Assembly: GCF_932526225.1 (NCBI RefSeq)
Contig: NC_064037.1
Span: forward strand, 1,488,001-1,552,000
Length of the DNA: 64,000 nucleotides
Origin: Nematostella vectensis
Taxonomy: Eukaryota; Cnidaria; Anthozoa; Actiniaria; Edwardsiidae
Reading direction: 5' to 3'
The translations under genes were made by a program, and so were the position numbers. A model generated the notes under the pieces. It did not search any database. It was given only the letters and a program-made list of their open reading frames with translations, and was not told where the DNA came from. Shown here piece after piece: positions 1-13,100 of this stretch (position 1 is its first letter; each line of letters starts with the position of its first letter).

Positions 1-2490
1 ATAAACATGATAAATTATAAAAAAGATGAGACTTTCTTATTGAGTCAAACACTGTATGTCATACCTTAAGCCGTGGTACTATCTTCTTGTTTGGTGTTTG
101 TGGTTTGTCTTTTAATAAAAAAGTAATAAAATGTGTTACAATATATTAAAGGTTTGTTTTGCATGGCCTGTAAAGTTTGCATGGCCTGTAAAGTAAGCAT
201 AACATTACCATAAACAGAATTTCATAACATATCACTAAAAAAATCTATATTTTTATATATTCTGTGTAAACTATTGCTGGCAATGTAATCTCTTAGTAAA
301 AATGAGGATAATTATATTTAATATCGAGTTCGGGGTCCCGCATAGAGGAGGAGGGTATCTTGAGGGTATCTTTAAATGGATATCTAATAGCATCTGATTA
401 GAAACTATCTGATAATATCACAATATCCGGGAGTCCTGCATAAGGATGGATGAAGTATCTAAATAGATGTCTAATATCACTCCTGCAATTTATCCTGAAT
501 TTTAAAATAGCGCTGATAGAAAGCATGGTATTCGGAATATATATTTGGTTTATAATAACATATTAGTACATTTGGTACGCATATTTAAGCCAACTTGTCT
601 ATAACAGTTTAGCAGCCGAAGATAATGTAACAGGGATGGTTTAGACGTGCAACTTTGACTTGGGAACCTTTCTTCTTGAACTAAAGCAGCTGTATGGGGA
701 CCATGGACGAGCGTATTATCGCATGGTAGCTAATATATGCTCCATTGCTTTTGTAAGCTTATTTCAGAAATATTTCGGATCACGTTGAACGATCGAAGCA
801 GTCCACACGTGATAGATCATCGTACTTATCGATCCGGATTTCTTTATACTTTTCCCGCATTTGAACTACGAAATCGAAGTTTGTCAAAACGAGAGATCAA
901 ATATTTGAATAAAAATTTCACGCTCAATGAACAATTGACAAAACAAATCGTTTTAAGACAAGTATTTCAAAAGGTTTTGACCTCGCTTACCAGTCATCCT
1001 CGCTTGCTTCAATGCTTGAGTAGTCAACCATGTGATCAACAACACCTAAGCATCCGCGCCTTGCGCATGACAATGAATTAATGACTATCATTAATTCAGT
1101 GGTCAAATAACATTTAAGGATAATCGTTAATTCATTCTCGAGACCATGTTGTCTGGGGACGGGACAGATATGACATGCAGTACCAAAATAAACACCCGAT
1201 AACGGAAAATACAACTATTACAACTGATTTCAAGGTCGGATACCAATAACACATCCAAAATGTGTTTTACACATCGGATGCAGTCTGCTGTGGATTTTAA
1301 TCTTGAAGGAAAGATAATCCAGTGTAGGTTATAGAAATCTCGTTGTTGAAATGTTACGCAAGCTTTCTCACAACGAGCGGAATCAGCATTTTACCACAGC
1401 AAAATAAAACATGGATGATTCCCACCTCGCCAGGACATGTCTTGGCGCGCTTAGAGACCTGTAAGAATGTTTTTTTTTCCTTTACCCAGTAAGTAGATCT
1501 GCCCGACGGGGTGCTCCCCAGAGCCGTTTGTGATCGAGTGCGCGTCATTAGAGCTCTTTACGGGAACTCGGAAATGTAAGAATGCACAAGGAATGCACAT
1601 TTCTATCGAAACAGTGTTTTGTTTGCTCTGATATGGTAGATAGGGCTTAGCCGTTTCGAAAACTTTGTTATGAAGATAAACAAACGTTAAATGGTTAATT
1701 AGTTTTTTCTTATAACAGACATAACGGATTATTTCCTTCTAAGTATTACGTTAGAGAAAACTGGAATTATGCGCTTTCTCAAGGAATACAGTTGTACTCC
1801 CACTGTCGAAATTCCGCCACTGCCACACTAAGGAGGTATTACTTGGCCAATGCCTAAGGAGACATTATTTGAAAGAGGCATTTAATTCAAACTAAAATCT
1901 GCCGCGAGAGGCGAGAAATGCGTGCAATGCGTACATACGTCTAGTTATTTTGACACTCGATGAATCATCAGAAACAGCTCTATTCTACGCTTTATTTTAA
2001 TTGTGGTTACTGATTGCACTTGTTGTTTTGTCAGCTGTAAAGAATATTAGGAAGAACTTGCCGAACTTAACGGCTTCAGCGCGTGAATGATGTTCCGGTC
2101 CGGAATTTCTTGTTTTAGCATTACTTCTCATCGTATTTGGTGCTTTGATAGCTTTTGACCTTTCTTGGTTTATTCGACTTCTGTCTTTCCGAAAATCCAT
2201 CGGATCAATAAATTTAGCAAATTCTCAAAGATAACAGCCTCAAATTGTGATAAAAGTGATTCATGTCCGTTTTCCGGTTCGAACTCTAGTGCTAGAAGTC
2301 GCCGTTACACTTCAAGACTCCTCTAAGCACGGTTAGGGAGACGTGTATGTTATAGCACGTAAACTTACTTTATACACACAATAGTCTGACTTAAGCCAAC
2401 AGACAATCATCATTTTTTTGTAACTCAAATCTGCCTAAGACCAGGTAAGGCCACTCCTCGGCACTCTCTCCACAGTACGCGGACACACAG
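1..2490. other. No supported gene; AT-rich flank
   Basis: I find no exon chain or recognisable protein here. The longest open stretch (737-1081, +, 114 codons) has no family features and ordinary AT-rich composition. An untranslated first exon of the gene starting at 4127 may lie here, because that gene's start codon sits just after a splice acceptor, but its position cannot be read from the sequence. A short direct duplication (catggcctgtaaagt, near 162-195) is visible. Confidence 0.5.
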
Positions 2491-2494
2491 ACGT

Positions 2495-3690
2495 GGTCCG
2501 GTGGCTACGAGGTCCGGTGGCTACGGGGTCCGGTGGCTACGAGGTCCGGTGGCTACGGGGTCCGGTGGCTACGAGGTCCGGTGGCTACGAGGTCCGGTGG
2601 CTACGGGGTCCGGTGGCTACGGGATCCGGTGGCTACGGGGTCCGGTGGCTACGGGGTCCGGTGGCTACGGGGTCCGGTGGCTACGAGGTCCGGTGGCTAC
2701 GAGGTCCGGTGGCTACGGGGTTCTGTGGCTACGAGGTCCGGTGGCTACGGGGTCCGGTGGCTACGTGATCCCGTGGCTACGGGGTCCGGTGGCTACGGGG
2801 TCCGGTGGCTACGGGGTCCGGTGGCTACGAGGTCCGGTGGCTACGAGGTCCGGTGGCTACGGGGTTCTGTGGCTACGAGGTCCGGTGGCTACGAGGTCCG
2901 GTGGCTACGGGGTCCGGTGGCTACGTGATCCCGTGGCTACGAGGTCCGGTGGCTACGAGGTCCGGTGGCTACGGGGTTCTGTGGCTACGGGGTCCGGTGG
3001 CTACGGGGTCCGGTGGCTACGAGGTCCGGTGGCTACGAGGTCCGGTGGCTACGAGGTCCGGTGGCTACGGGGTCCGGTGGCTACGTGATCCCGTGGCTAC
3101 GAGGTCCGGTGGCTACGGGGTCCGGTGGCTACGGGGTCCGGTGGCTACGGGGTCCGGTGGCTACGGGGTCCGGTGGCTACGGGGGCCGGTGGCTACGGGG
3201 GCCGGTGGCTACGGGGTCCGGTGGCTACGAGGTCCGGTGGCTACGGGGGCCGGTGGCTACGGGGTCCGGTGGCTACGGGGTCCGGTGGCTCCGGGGTCCG
3301 GTGGCTACGGGGTCCGGTGGCTACGGGGGCCGGTGGCTACGGGGTCCGGTGGCTACGGGGTCCGGTGGCTACGGGGTCCGGTGGCTACGGGGGCCGGTGG
3401 CTACGGGGTCCGGTGGCTACGGGGTCCGGTGGCTACGGGGGCCGGTGGCTCCGGGGTCCGGTGGCTACGGGATCCGGTGGCTACGGGGTCCGGTGGCTAC
3501 GGGGTCCGGTGGCTACGGGGGCCGGTGGCTCCGGGGTCCGGTGGCTACGGGATCCGGTGGCTACGGGGTCCGGTGGCTACGGGGTCCGGTGGCTACGAGG
3601 TCCGGTGGCTACGGGGTCCGGTGGCTACGAGGTCCGGTGGCTACGGGGTCCGGTGGCTACGGGGTCCGGTGGCTCCGGGATCCGTGGCAC
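2495..3690. repeat. 16-bp GC-rich minisatellite, about 75 copies
   Basis: Unit ggtccggtggctacgg, with variants such as gag, ggg and gat at the junction and an occasional ttctgtgg block. Because 16 is not a multiple of three, the array reads as a 16-residue periodic peptide in all three forward frames, with no stops. Variant blocks recur in the same order, for example tgatcccgtggctac at about 2765, 2925 and 3085, so a higher-order duplication of about 160 bp also occurred. Confidence 0.97.
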
Positions 3691-3699
3691 CCTACGCAA

Positions 3700-4126
3700 A
3701 TCGTATTTTTTTCTGTCGGGCAACCAAGTACTTGGCGTGCAATCTTGATCAAGCGAACATCGGTAAAATACTGCGAGTAAAGTGTTTAGATAAAGACAAT
3801 GAGAATTCGAATATACGAGTACTTGCGCGAGCATCTTAGAACTGTGTGGGAAGAGTTGCCGGAAGAACCTGATAAAATTCCGTGGTCAATAGTCCACGCC
3901 TGTTCCATTACCAGGTTTCTTCGCCGTCTGACGATTCACTCAAGTTATTACCGCTGTAGGTGACGACAGATGGCTTTTTGAACGCAGAACGCGTTTTTTC
4001 TGATTCATTATTTTTCTGATTGGCATTATATTTTCCATTTTTTCTGATTCAGAAATTTTTGCTTTTTCTGATTCAGTATTTTTCGTTTTTTTCTGATTCA
4101 GTATTTTTCTTTTCTTTCCAGCTGAC
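3700..4126 (+). other. Upstream flank of the EGF/sushi gene with pyrimidine-rich repeats
   Basis: Between 3995 and 4112 a unit of about 22-30 bp ending in ttctgattca or ttctgattcag recurs five times. The true acceptor tttctttccag ends at 4121, immediately before the start codon at 4127. The repeats look like copies of acceptor-type sequence. No coding feature is supported. Confidence 0.5.
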
Positions 4127-7100
4127 ATGCGATGGTCTGTGTCCTTACTTGTCGGTTACGTAGTGCTGCTTTGTTGCTATGACAACTGTCAATCAACGGG
4201 TCTAAGACCTGGGGGGTGAGTGTTATTGATACTCGGTTCTGGACTCCAACTGAGAGGGTCGTCTTTATTTTGTCCTTCTGTTACGAGATGTGTAAAGGCA
4301 GGTATTAGGCCTACTCACGTTCTAACCGGGTTCCCTGTGCTCGGAGGTGACCCTTGAGATAGCAAATGTCTCGGATGAGATGAATCGTCTCGGATGTGCT
4401 GATTCGCCTCAGATGAGCTTATTCGTCCCGGATGAGCTAATTCGTCTCGGAAGAGCTGAATCGTCTCGGATGAGCTGATTCGTCTAGGATGAGCTGAATT
4501 TTCTCTGATGAGCTGATTCGTCTCGCATGTGCTAAATCGTCTCGGATGAGCTGATTCGTCTCGGATGGGCTGATTCGTCTAGGATGAGCTGAATTTTCTA
4601 TAATGAGCTGATTCGTCTCGGATGTGCTGAATCGTCTCGTATGTGCTGATTCGGCTTGGATTGGCTGATTGTCTCGGATAGCCGGCTGCTGGGGCCAAAA
4701 TCTCAAGCCTGGTCGTAAAGCTTTAGCTTCCACACTATGTCTGGATGTATGGTCTACTTTTTCTCATAGATCTCACCCACATTTTTTGTCAGTATTCTTG
4801 TTTCAGCTTGTTTGTTTTTTATCATCCTTACATGCAAGGGTAGCAAAACTGTGAATCTTGTGTTTTCTTACTATTTTTTGCAGCCCTTAATACTTCTGTT
4901 CTCTATATACCATCCCTACCATATACTAGTCTACTCCGTACCAATATATATTTGCTGTGTTTTGCTGATTTACTTATTGCGATTGTTGTAATCCGTAGGA
5001 AAAATGTCCTCACCCAATACCGGTCTCAGTTAGTGTACGTCCAGCGTTCCTTCCAGCAGCTGGCCAGTCGACGAAACTGCCGACAGACGTGCGACTGTTG
5101 GTTCTGCCTGTGCAAGAAAACCGTGTGCTGGTACGTTATGTTCTCGCGTGTTGTGTCATGTTCTCGCGCGTTATGTCATGTTATCGCGCATTATGTCATG
5201 TTCTCGCGTGTTATGTCATGTTCTCGCGCGTTATGTCATGTTCTCGCGTGTTATGTCATGTTCTCGCGTGTTATGTCATGTTCTCGCGTGTTACGTCATG
5301 TTTTTGCGGGTGAAGATTGATTCTCAGTAGCACACCCTTTTGGGCGGCAATTTTTTTAAAGACAATGCCCAGAAAATGAAGAAATTATGGTACTAGCATA
5401 TAGACAAAAAGTGTTTCCTTCTCCGGAAACCCGATTGATGCACATTGGTGCGCTTTTTGTTATTTTTTTAATATCAATCGCGGTAGAACACGGCTTCTAT
5501 TGACTACAGTATGCGTTTTTTATGGAGTTTCTTCATCCCCCCCCCCTCCCTTTTTCGTACGAGCCCTATGCCTGCGCAACTCTCCCTGCAAAAGCATATC
5601 TTTTTTGTTTTTCAGGACGACTTACTACTACCAAACAGCCTATCGCGCGGAGGCCGCGTACCGAACTCAGGCGTATTATGTGTGCGCGCCGGGCTGGCGA
5701 CCACAGGGTGACCAGTGCACCCAAGGTGAGACTGTACGTCTCTTACATGTCGTTCCAGTCTTCTGTTCGTTCCGCCTCTTATGTGTCTGACTAAATGACC
5801 CTCTGTCTGTCTCAAGATCGACCCTTCCGCCTGTCCGTATACCCCCTTGTTTGCCGGCCGGTCATTGTGTTTGTCAGTCTCTTTGTTCGTCTTTCTGTTA
5901 TCTGGCTATTGCCGGCCGGTCATTGTGTTTGTCAGTCTCGTTGTCCGTCTGTCTGTTATCTTGCTATTGTCGAAAGGTCTGAATGTAACCCGTCCATATT
6001 CGACTAGTCTAACATTTTATCCTCCCTTCAGCTATCTGCACGCGAGTAAGCTGTGATAATGGCGGAAGTTGCGTTCAGCCGAACGTGTGCGCCTGCACTA
6101 CAGCCTGGGCGGGGCCAAACTGCAGTCAAAGTAAGTGAGCCGCCTACCTGTCGGTCTGTCCGTGATATTATTGAGTGAGATTCTTCCTTTTTTTTTTGTT
6201 TAGCTTGCATCGTTTGCAGATAGAATTACAAAACAGCTATCCAAAAGCAAAGCGTCATCTTTAAAAAGATTTAAGGCCCTGTTCAGTGGAATGGGAATGG
6301 TTTTCTGCAGACTGTAATTGGATAAATTCTAGATTGGATTTACACCGGACATATAGATAGATCACATATAGATACGAGAGATAGTTCGAGTTTCAACCGA
6401 TTTTGTCGCATAAAACAGCTCGGCGATTATCCAACCGTCGTATTTTCATGCGCAAAATATAACAATTACAATGTTTAGGTGAGCTTTTAGCAACAGCAAC
6501 CACATTCTTGCTTTTTTCCTGCAGACGTTAACGAGTGCAATTCCAACAATGGCGGGTGCGACCATCTGTGTAACGACACCGTGGGCTCTTTTAACTGTTC
6601 TTGTTACCAAGGTTACCAGCTGGCTGGCAAAACGCGGTGTCAAGGTGCGGTAAAATAGCGAGGGAGGAAAAAGGGACCTAAACTAAACCTTTGGGTTGAA
6701 AATGCGTCGTTGTCCAAAAGCCTCAAATCCGCCGTTTTTTTTTTTTTGGTTCTGTTTCAACATTTGTCTGATTTAGACATTAGACAATGGCAAAAGGACT
6801 TGTCAGAGCGGGAACTTTTAGACGAATACTCGTCCATTGATTCCTAGCGGTTTCGCATCTTGAAGTAGTCGTGAACAAAATGTATATTATATATATAACG
6901 GAATAAAAAGTGCCGTTCGTACAATGTGGATACGAAAGTTCAGGCACTGACACTCTAGATCTAAACTCCATAAGAACACTCTAATCACACGAAACCTACT
7001 TTGCATCACGTAATGCTTTGTCTCTTGTTTCCAGACATCAATGAATGCCTCGACTTTAGTACCACAGGGTGCCAGCAACTTTGCATTAATGACCCAGGGA

Positions 7101-10100
7101 CGTACCACTGCGCATGTCACAGCGGTTACACAATAAACAGCGACAACAGAACATGTACAGGTAGGGCATGAGTGACAGTTTTCATAGCTACGCCGGCATT
7201 GTGACTATCACGTGAGCGGTCCTCTATCTAGCTACTCACTTTTCTTTTTAGATAAGAATTACTAAAACTGTAAATGATTGTTGCAGGTGCCACATGCATG
7301 CTAGCGGTCCTATTTTTCATTTTTCTTTTTTAGATATTGACGAGTGCTCTGTTAACAACGGCACGACCCATGGATGCGAGTATCGCTGTAATAATACACA
7401 AGGGAGCTACAAGTGCTCTTGTCAACAAGGCTACCTACTGACATCAGATCAGCGGCATTGCGCAGGTGTGTATGCGCGAGCAGAGCGATTATATTTGTTC
7501 CCTGACGGCTAGGACACGTGGCCGAGGAAAACACTCTTGCGCTTGACGACAAATTCCAAACTAACTAGTACTAACTAGTACTAGAATTAAGTAAGGCGAT
7601 GTAGAAATTGCACATCCTAATTTGGCAGAGAACGGTTCAAATCTATCAGGCTCAACGCATTTTCACGGGCGTTCCTATTCCATTATCTTCCGTCGCCGTC
7701 CCTATTACCTACCTGCAGTGCGGGTATGGCCGATGAGAAAGGACCAACGGCTTTTCGCAGCCGTGTCGACTACCCATCTAATATGCAGCCATTCTAATTG
7801 TCTTTTCGTAGATCATGACGAGTGTGCCACAGGGAACAACACTTGCGAACAACTATGCCTCAATCATCCGGGACATTACACATGTGATTGCCGCGGGGGG
7901 TACGAGCTTGACAGCAGGGACAATAGCACGTGTCTTGGTAAGTCCAATCAGAACTTAGAAGATATAACACTTTGACAGGGGGCTGATGGATGGACCCTAT
8001 CACATGGACAAACACGAGTCTTGGTAAGTCCAATCAGCACTTAGAACATATAACACTTTGAGAGGGCTGATGGATGGACCCAGTCACAGGGACAATAACA
8101 CATGTCTTGGCGCAGGTGTGGCGGAATAAGGGAAATGAATAAGCATAAGGTTGAAATAGTAGTTTTACGCCACTGTGACAACAGAGCAAGACACGAAGGG
8201 TCGGCGCTTACAGCAAGACGCGAAGGGTTGGCGCTCAGAGCAAGACACGAAGGGTTGGCGCTCAGAGCAAGACACGAAGGGTTGGCGCTCGAAACGTCGG
8301 CTTCTATTTTCACAGAGGCGCAATGTAAACCTTGTGTCGATTCATTTGCGAGTGAACTTGGAACACTCTAAATAAAATAAAATAAATAGTCAAAGTCTCA
8401 CAGATGTTTGTTGTTCTAGATGTTGACGAGTGTTTCCGCGGCCTTGACACGTGCGCGCACGTGTGCAACAACACGGTGGGCGGTTACAAATGCTCCTGTC
8501 ACCATGGTTACTATCTAGCTTCCGACAACATGACGTGCAACGGTGAGTTGATCGGTATCATCAAATATCATTTTTCACTACTACCAACACAATAACCACT
8601 AACAACAACTACTATTATCACCATAATGATAATCATCATGATCGCAACCATCAACATCATCATCATCATCATCACCATCATAATCATCATCGCCATCATC
8701 TTCATCATCATCCTCATCATTATCATCATCATCATCATCAACATCATCATCCTCATCATTATCATCATCATTATCATCATCATCATCACCATCATCTTCA
8801 TCATCATCCTCATCATAATCACCATCATCATTATCATCATCTTCACCATCATCATCATCACTATCACCATCATCACTATCACCATCATCATTATCATCAT
8901 CTTCACCACCATCATCATCATCATCACCATCATAATCATCATCACCATCATCTTCATCATCATCCTCATCATTATCATCATCATCATCATCACATCACCA
9001 TCATCATTATCATCACCACCATCATCATTATCATCATCATCATCATCATCACCATCATCACCATCATCATCATCATCATCATCATCATCATTACCATCAT
9101 AATCATCATCACCATCATCTTCATCAATCATTATCATTATCAATCAAATCATAATCAATTATTGTCATCTTAGCTAGTGATTTCGCTGTTGTTTTCCTTT
9201 CGACAACGTTACTACGACAACAAGATTTCAGTAGATCGTTTTTGTGTTTAAAGTACCATTTCATTTCAGATATCGACGAATGCTCGCTGCCAGGGCCGGG
9301 TGGCTGCTCCCAGAGCTGTGTGAATGTGATTGGCAGCTACTACTGCATGTGTCGCCATGGTTACTACCTGGGCACCGACCTAAAAACTTGCATGAGTAAG
9401 AATAACTCCCTTCGTATCGATCGAAGAGCAAAATGCGCGACTAAGTAGACTATAATTTACAATTATAACCTGCGCACTGATGAAGAACCGGTAGAAGAAA
9501 TGGTGAAATGGTAGAATTGGCCACGTGGCGTCTGCAAAGTCCATCTACTTTATCGCTTTTTATTTATGTGAATTCTTTTTGTGCTTCTGTGAAATCTTGA
9601 AAATGGCGCTTTGCGAGTGTGATCCTCTCGCTTACAAAAACGCGTGAGTTAGAACTTTGCTCCCCGGTAAAATATTGAAATAAAAAACACCTCTCCGGTA
9701 ATGTGTGGAAATGGTATGGTTTCGGAGTTTTCTAGCTCAGCCTTTTTTCCGTGAAAGGTGGCGCACAGTCCATTCCTTAGCGTATTATATATAGTATAGA
9801 TAATCATATGCACTCGACTCATACTAAATAAGCGCTGACAATACTCACAAAACTAACCGCACCCCACTTGTCTCCATACAGAATATCCATGTTTCGCGAT
9901 TTCCGCTCCTTCTCACGGATTCATGAGCTGTTCGGGACACAGCACTGATGACATTTGTAGCTTTTCGTGCGAGACTGGGTACGAGCTGCTCGGCTCCAGA
10001 ACTCGCGTCTGTCTTTCAAACGGGCAGTGGAGCGGGTCAGCGGTAGAGTGTGCGCAGAAAGAATGCGCCGACCTACAGCCCCCGCTATACGGGTTTGTGG

Positions 10101-13100
10101 CTCTACCATGTGGAACATCCTACGGAGCCCGCTGCACTGTTGGATGTGACAGCGGTTACGGCATCGTCAATGATACGTCATCTGTCACGTGCTCACATCA
10201 AGAATCCTGGCAGCCGAGTGACGTCACTTGCAAAGGTAAAATATGATTGGTCAATAATCTTCCGCTCCTGAGCCCCCCTGGGATCGAGCCACTTTCGAAT
10301 ATAAGTAACGGCAAAGATGGTCCATGAACCACCCATCTTCACCCAACTGAAGATAAACACGATACATTTTAAATTAGTAATGTAAATAATGGAGTTGATA
10401 GTCTCCTGTTATTAGCAGAGTAACTCCGTAATTATTATAATAAGTACCCAGTAACCATTGAACAACCACCGACAAATCCCTCCTCTCACCTGAACTTGCT
10501 CTTCTTTTCAGCTGTGGACGCGTGCGATATGAACCCTTGTCTCCACGGAGGAGGCTGTCGCTCCTGGAATTCCACGTACTTCATGTGTGATTGCTACCAG
10601 AGCGGATATACCGGAAACACTTGCGAGCGCGGTCACGTGATCAGCCCGACCATCCCCACCCTGGTGATGGGGAACATTGAAGAACTGACCTTCAAACTAT
10701 CCATGCCCGATCAACCATTCAAAATCACTGCTCGGTCACGTGGTGTTGCATTCCAGCCTAGAACCATCATCATCACCCCAGAGCTCTCAAATAGATCCCC
10801 ATACATGGAGTTCAAATGGAATATATCTGCCTCGACTCCAGGAAGTCACGTGGTGTCATATGTCATTTCCGGATCTGGACAAGACTTGTTTGACACTATG
10901 CGACCTAGCCTCGTGACCGTACTTGGAAACGCTACGTGCTCGACCAATCAGAGTACGAGCGGTTGCTATGGTGTGGTGCTTGCTCACTGCATGTATTCCG
11001 AAAGGGAGGTCCTGCTGACGTCATCCTTGCCTTGGCAAGAAACGGCAACAGGAATCGCGACGGACGGGTCTGTTGCCATGGAAACCTGGGCTCTCAACCT
11101 GCCTTTGTCGTCCAAGGGCCTGCGACTACCATCAGGGTCCTACATCGCGGGCTCACAGACTAGCACATGCGACCACAGGCGTCCCATCTCCGCTTGCACC
11201 CCGAGTCTGCCATCTCTGTATCTAGACACTATTAAAGGCACCTTTCCGTCATGGCTTGAAGTCATTTATGATGGAAGACCACGTGACTCAGGGTTAAACG
11301 ATGTCATGAGCTTTATTTGGACCGGTGCTGAGCTCCAAAGAGTCTCGCGGTCTGACGCGACCATAGACACAAGCGCTACGTACTCTGTGCTTATGATCAC
11401 TAGTGGCCACGCCCTAAGGGTGAAGAACGACAGCGTACATATCCGACCCAGTCCTACTCCCACTATAGTTGCCGTGAGGTTGTGCGAGGGGCCTAATCCC
11501 GAGGTGCTAATCAAGCTTGGTAGAAACGCCTCAAGGGAGCTGCAGTCATTAAAGTTTAACCGCGCGCTTGGCTCTTTGGGCTGGTCTTTTGAAATTGAAG
11601 CGTTGCAGTGGTCCCCAACCCACTCTCTGATCGACAGCGCCGCGGAAGCTTGGATCTGGGACGGCGTGCGCATGGGCAAGGCAAAGCCGCTGACCGGAGG
11701 AGTTGAGATTTCTGGGAACATCATGTCGATTGCAGGTCTGAGTGAGACGTTGTCACTACATTTCAAAGGAGCGATCTTATTCAATTCGTCTGCGAATGAG
11801 GTAAATAATACTGAGTATAATGATCTTATTCAATTTGTCTGCGAATGAGGTAAATAATACTGAGTATAATGATCTTATTCAATTCTTCTGCGAATAAGGT
11901 AAATAATACTGAGTATAATGATCTTATTCAATTCGTCTGCGAATGAGGTAAATAATACTGAGTATAATGATCTTATTCAATTCTTCTGCGAATAAGGTAA
12001 ATAATACTGAGTATAATGATCTTATTCAATTCGTCTGCGAATGAGGTAAATAATACTGAGTATAATGATGTTATTCAATAGGTCTGCGAATGAGGTAAAT
12101 AATACTGAGTATAATGATCTTATTCAATTCGTCTGCGAATGAGGTAAATAATACTGAGTATAATGATTGAGGCAGCAGGCAGAGGAAGCGGAGCCGCCCT
12201 TTAAAATATGTCCGAGTTTAGAGATTTTGACATTTTCTTTTTTTTGAATATCCATTTATTGGTGGAATACTACGAGCACTCTTATCAACTCTCAGTAATT
12301 AATTGACCTCCCCCCACCACGTCACTAGTCCCCCAACATAAATAATTTCGCCTTTGCATGAGAATTTCGATCGTTAAGCAGTCTGGATTATATTTTATTC
12401 TTATTTCTAACATATTTGATCTACCTAGCACGTAAGTAGCGCGATGATTGAAAGAAAAAACAATCTTTTATATCGATGTTTTTTGCTTGTCCCCAGTTCC
12501 TATCCTCCCCTGATAGCATACTAACGGACTCATGGAAAGCCTCGCTTCGAGGTCGGCTGTCAATCACTCTCCCTGACGTCACAGTACTTGGTCAACAGTT
12601 GCCCCTCCCGATGGAAAATGTTCAAGGCAGAATCTTGCACTCGGGTGAGTCATTGCACTCTTTCGACACTTAAATGTTTTGGATTTTATAAAGTAGAGCC
12701 CTAAGCTTTTGCCCAGAGGTACGGGCAGAGACCCTAACACGTGCCTGGCGACATGATGACGTAACACGTGCCTCGCGACATGAGGACGTAACACGTGCCT
12801 GGCGACATGAGGACGTAACACGTGCCTGGCGACATGAGGACGTAACACGTGCCTGGCGGCATGAGGACGTAACACGTGCCTGGCGGCATGAGGATGTAAC
12901 ACGTGCCTGGCGACATGAGGACGTAACACGTGCCTGGCGACATGAGGACGTAACACGTGGCTGGCGACATGAGGACGTAACACGTGCCTGGCGACATGAG
13001 GACGTAACACGTGCCTGGCGACATGAGGACGTAACACGTGCCTGGCGACATGAGGACGTAACACGTGCCTGGCGACATGAGGAACGGACCATTAGAAAAG

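Noticed and set aside
737-1081. 114-codon plus-strand frame as a gene
   Set aside because: No recognisable family, no splice context, AT-rich; chance length for this composition.
2493-3839. Long open frames coding for a Gly/Val/Arg/Trp periodic peptide
   Set aside because: They are the 16-bp minisatellite read in three overlapping frames; no start context, splice sites or non-repeat domain supports a protein.
8568-9143. Poly-Ile, poly-Asp and poly-Met frames
   Set aside because: Products of the (TCA)n tract inside an intron.
12579-13092. Minus-strand [18 protein letters not shown] and MSPGTCYVL repeat peptides
   Set aside because: 27-bp minisatellite in an intron of the plus-strand gene, open in all three frames.
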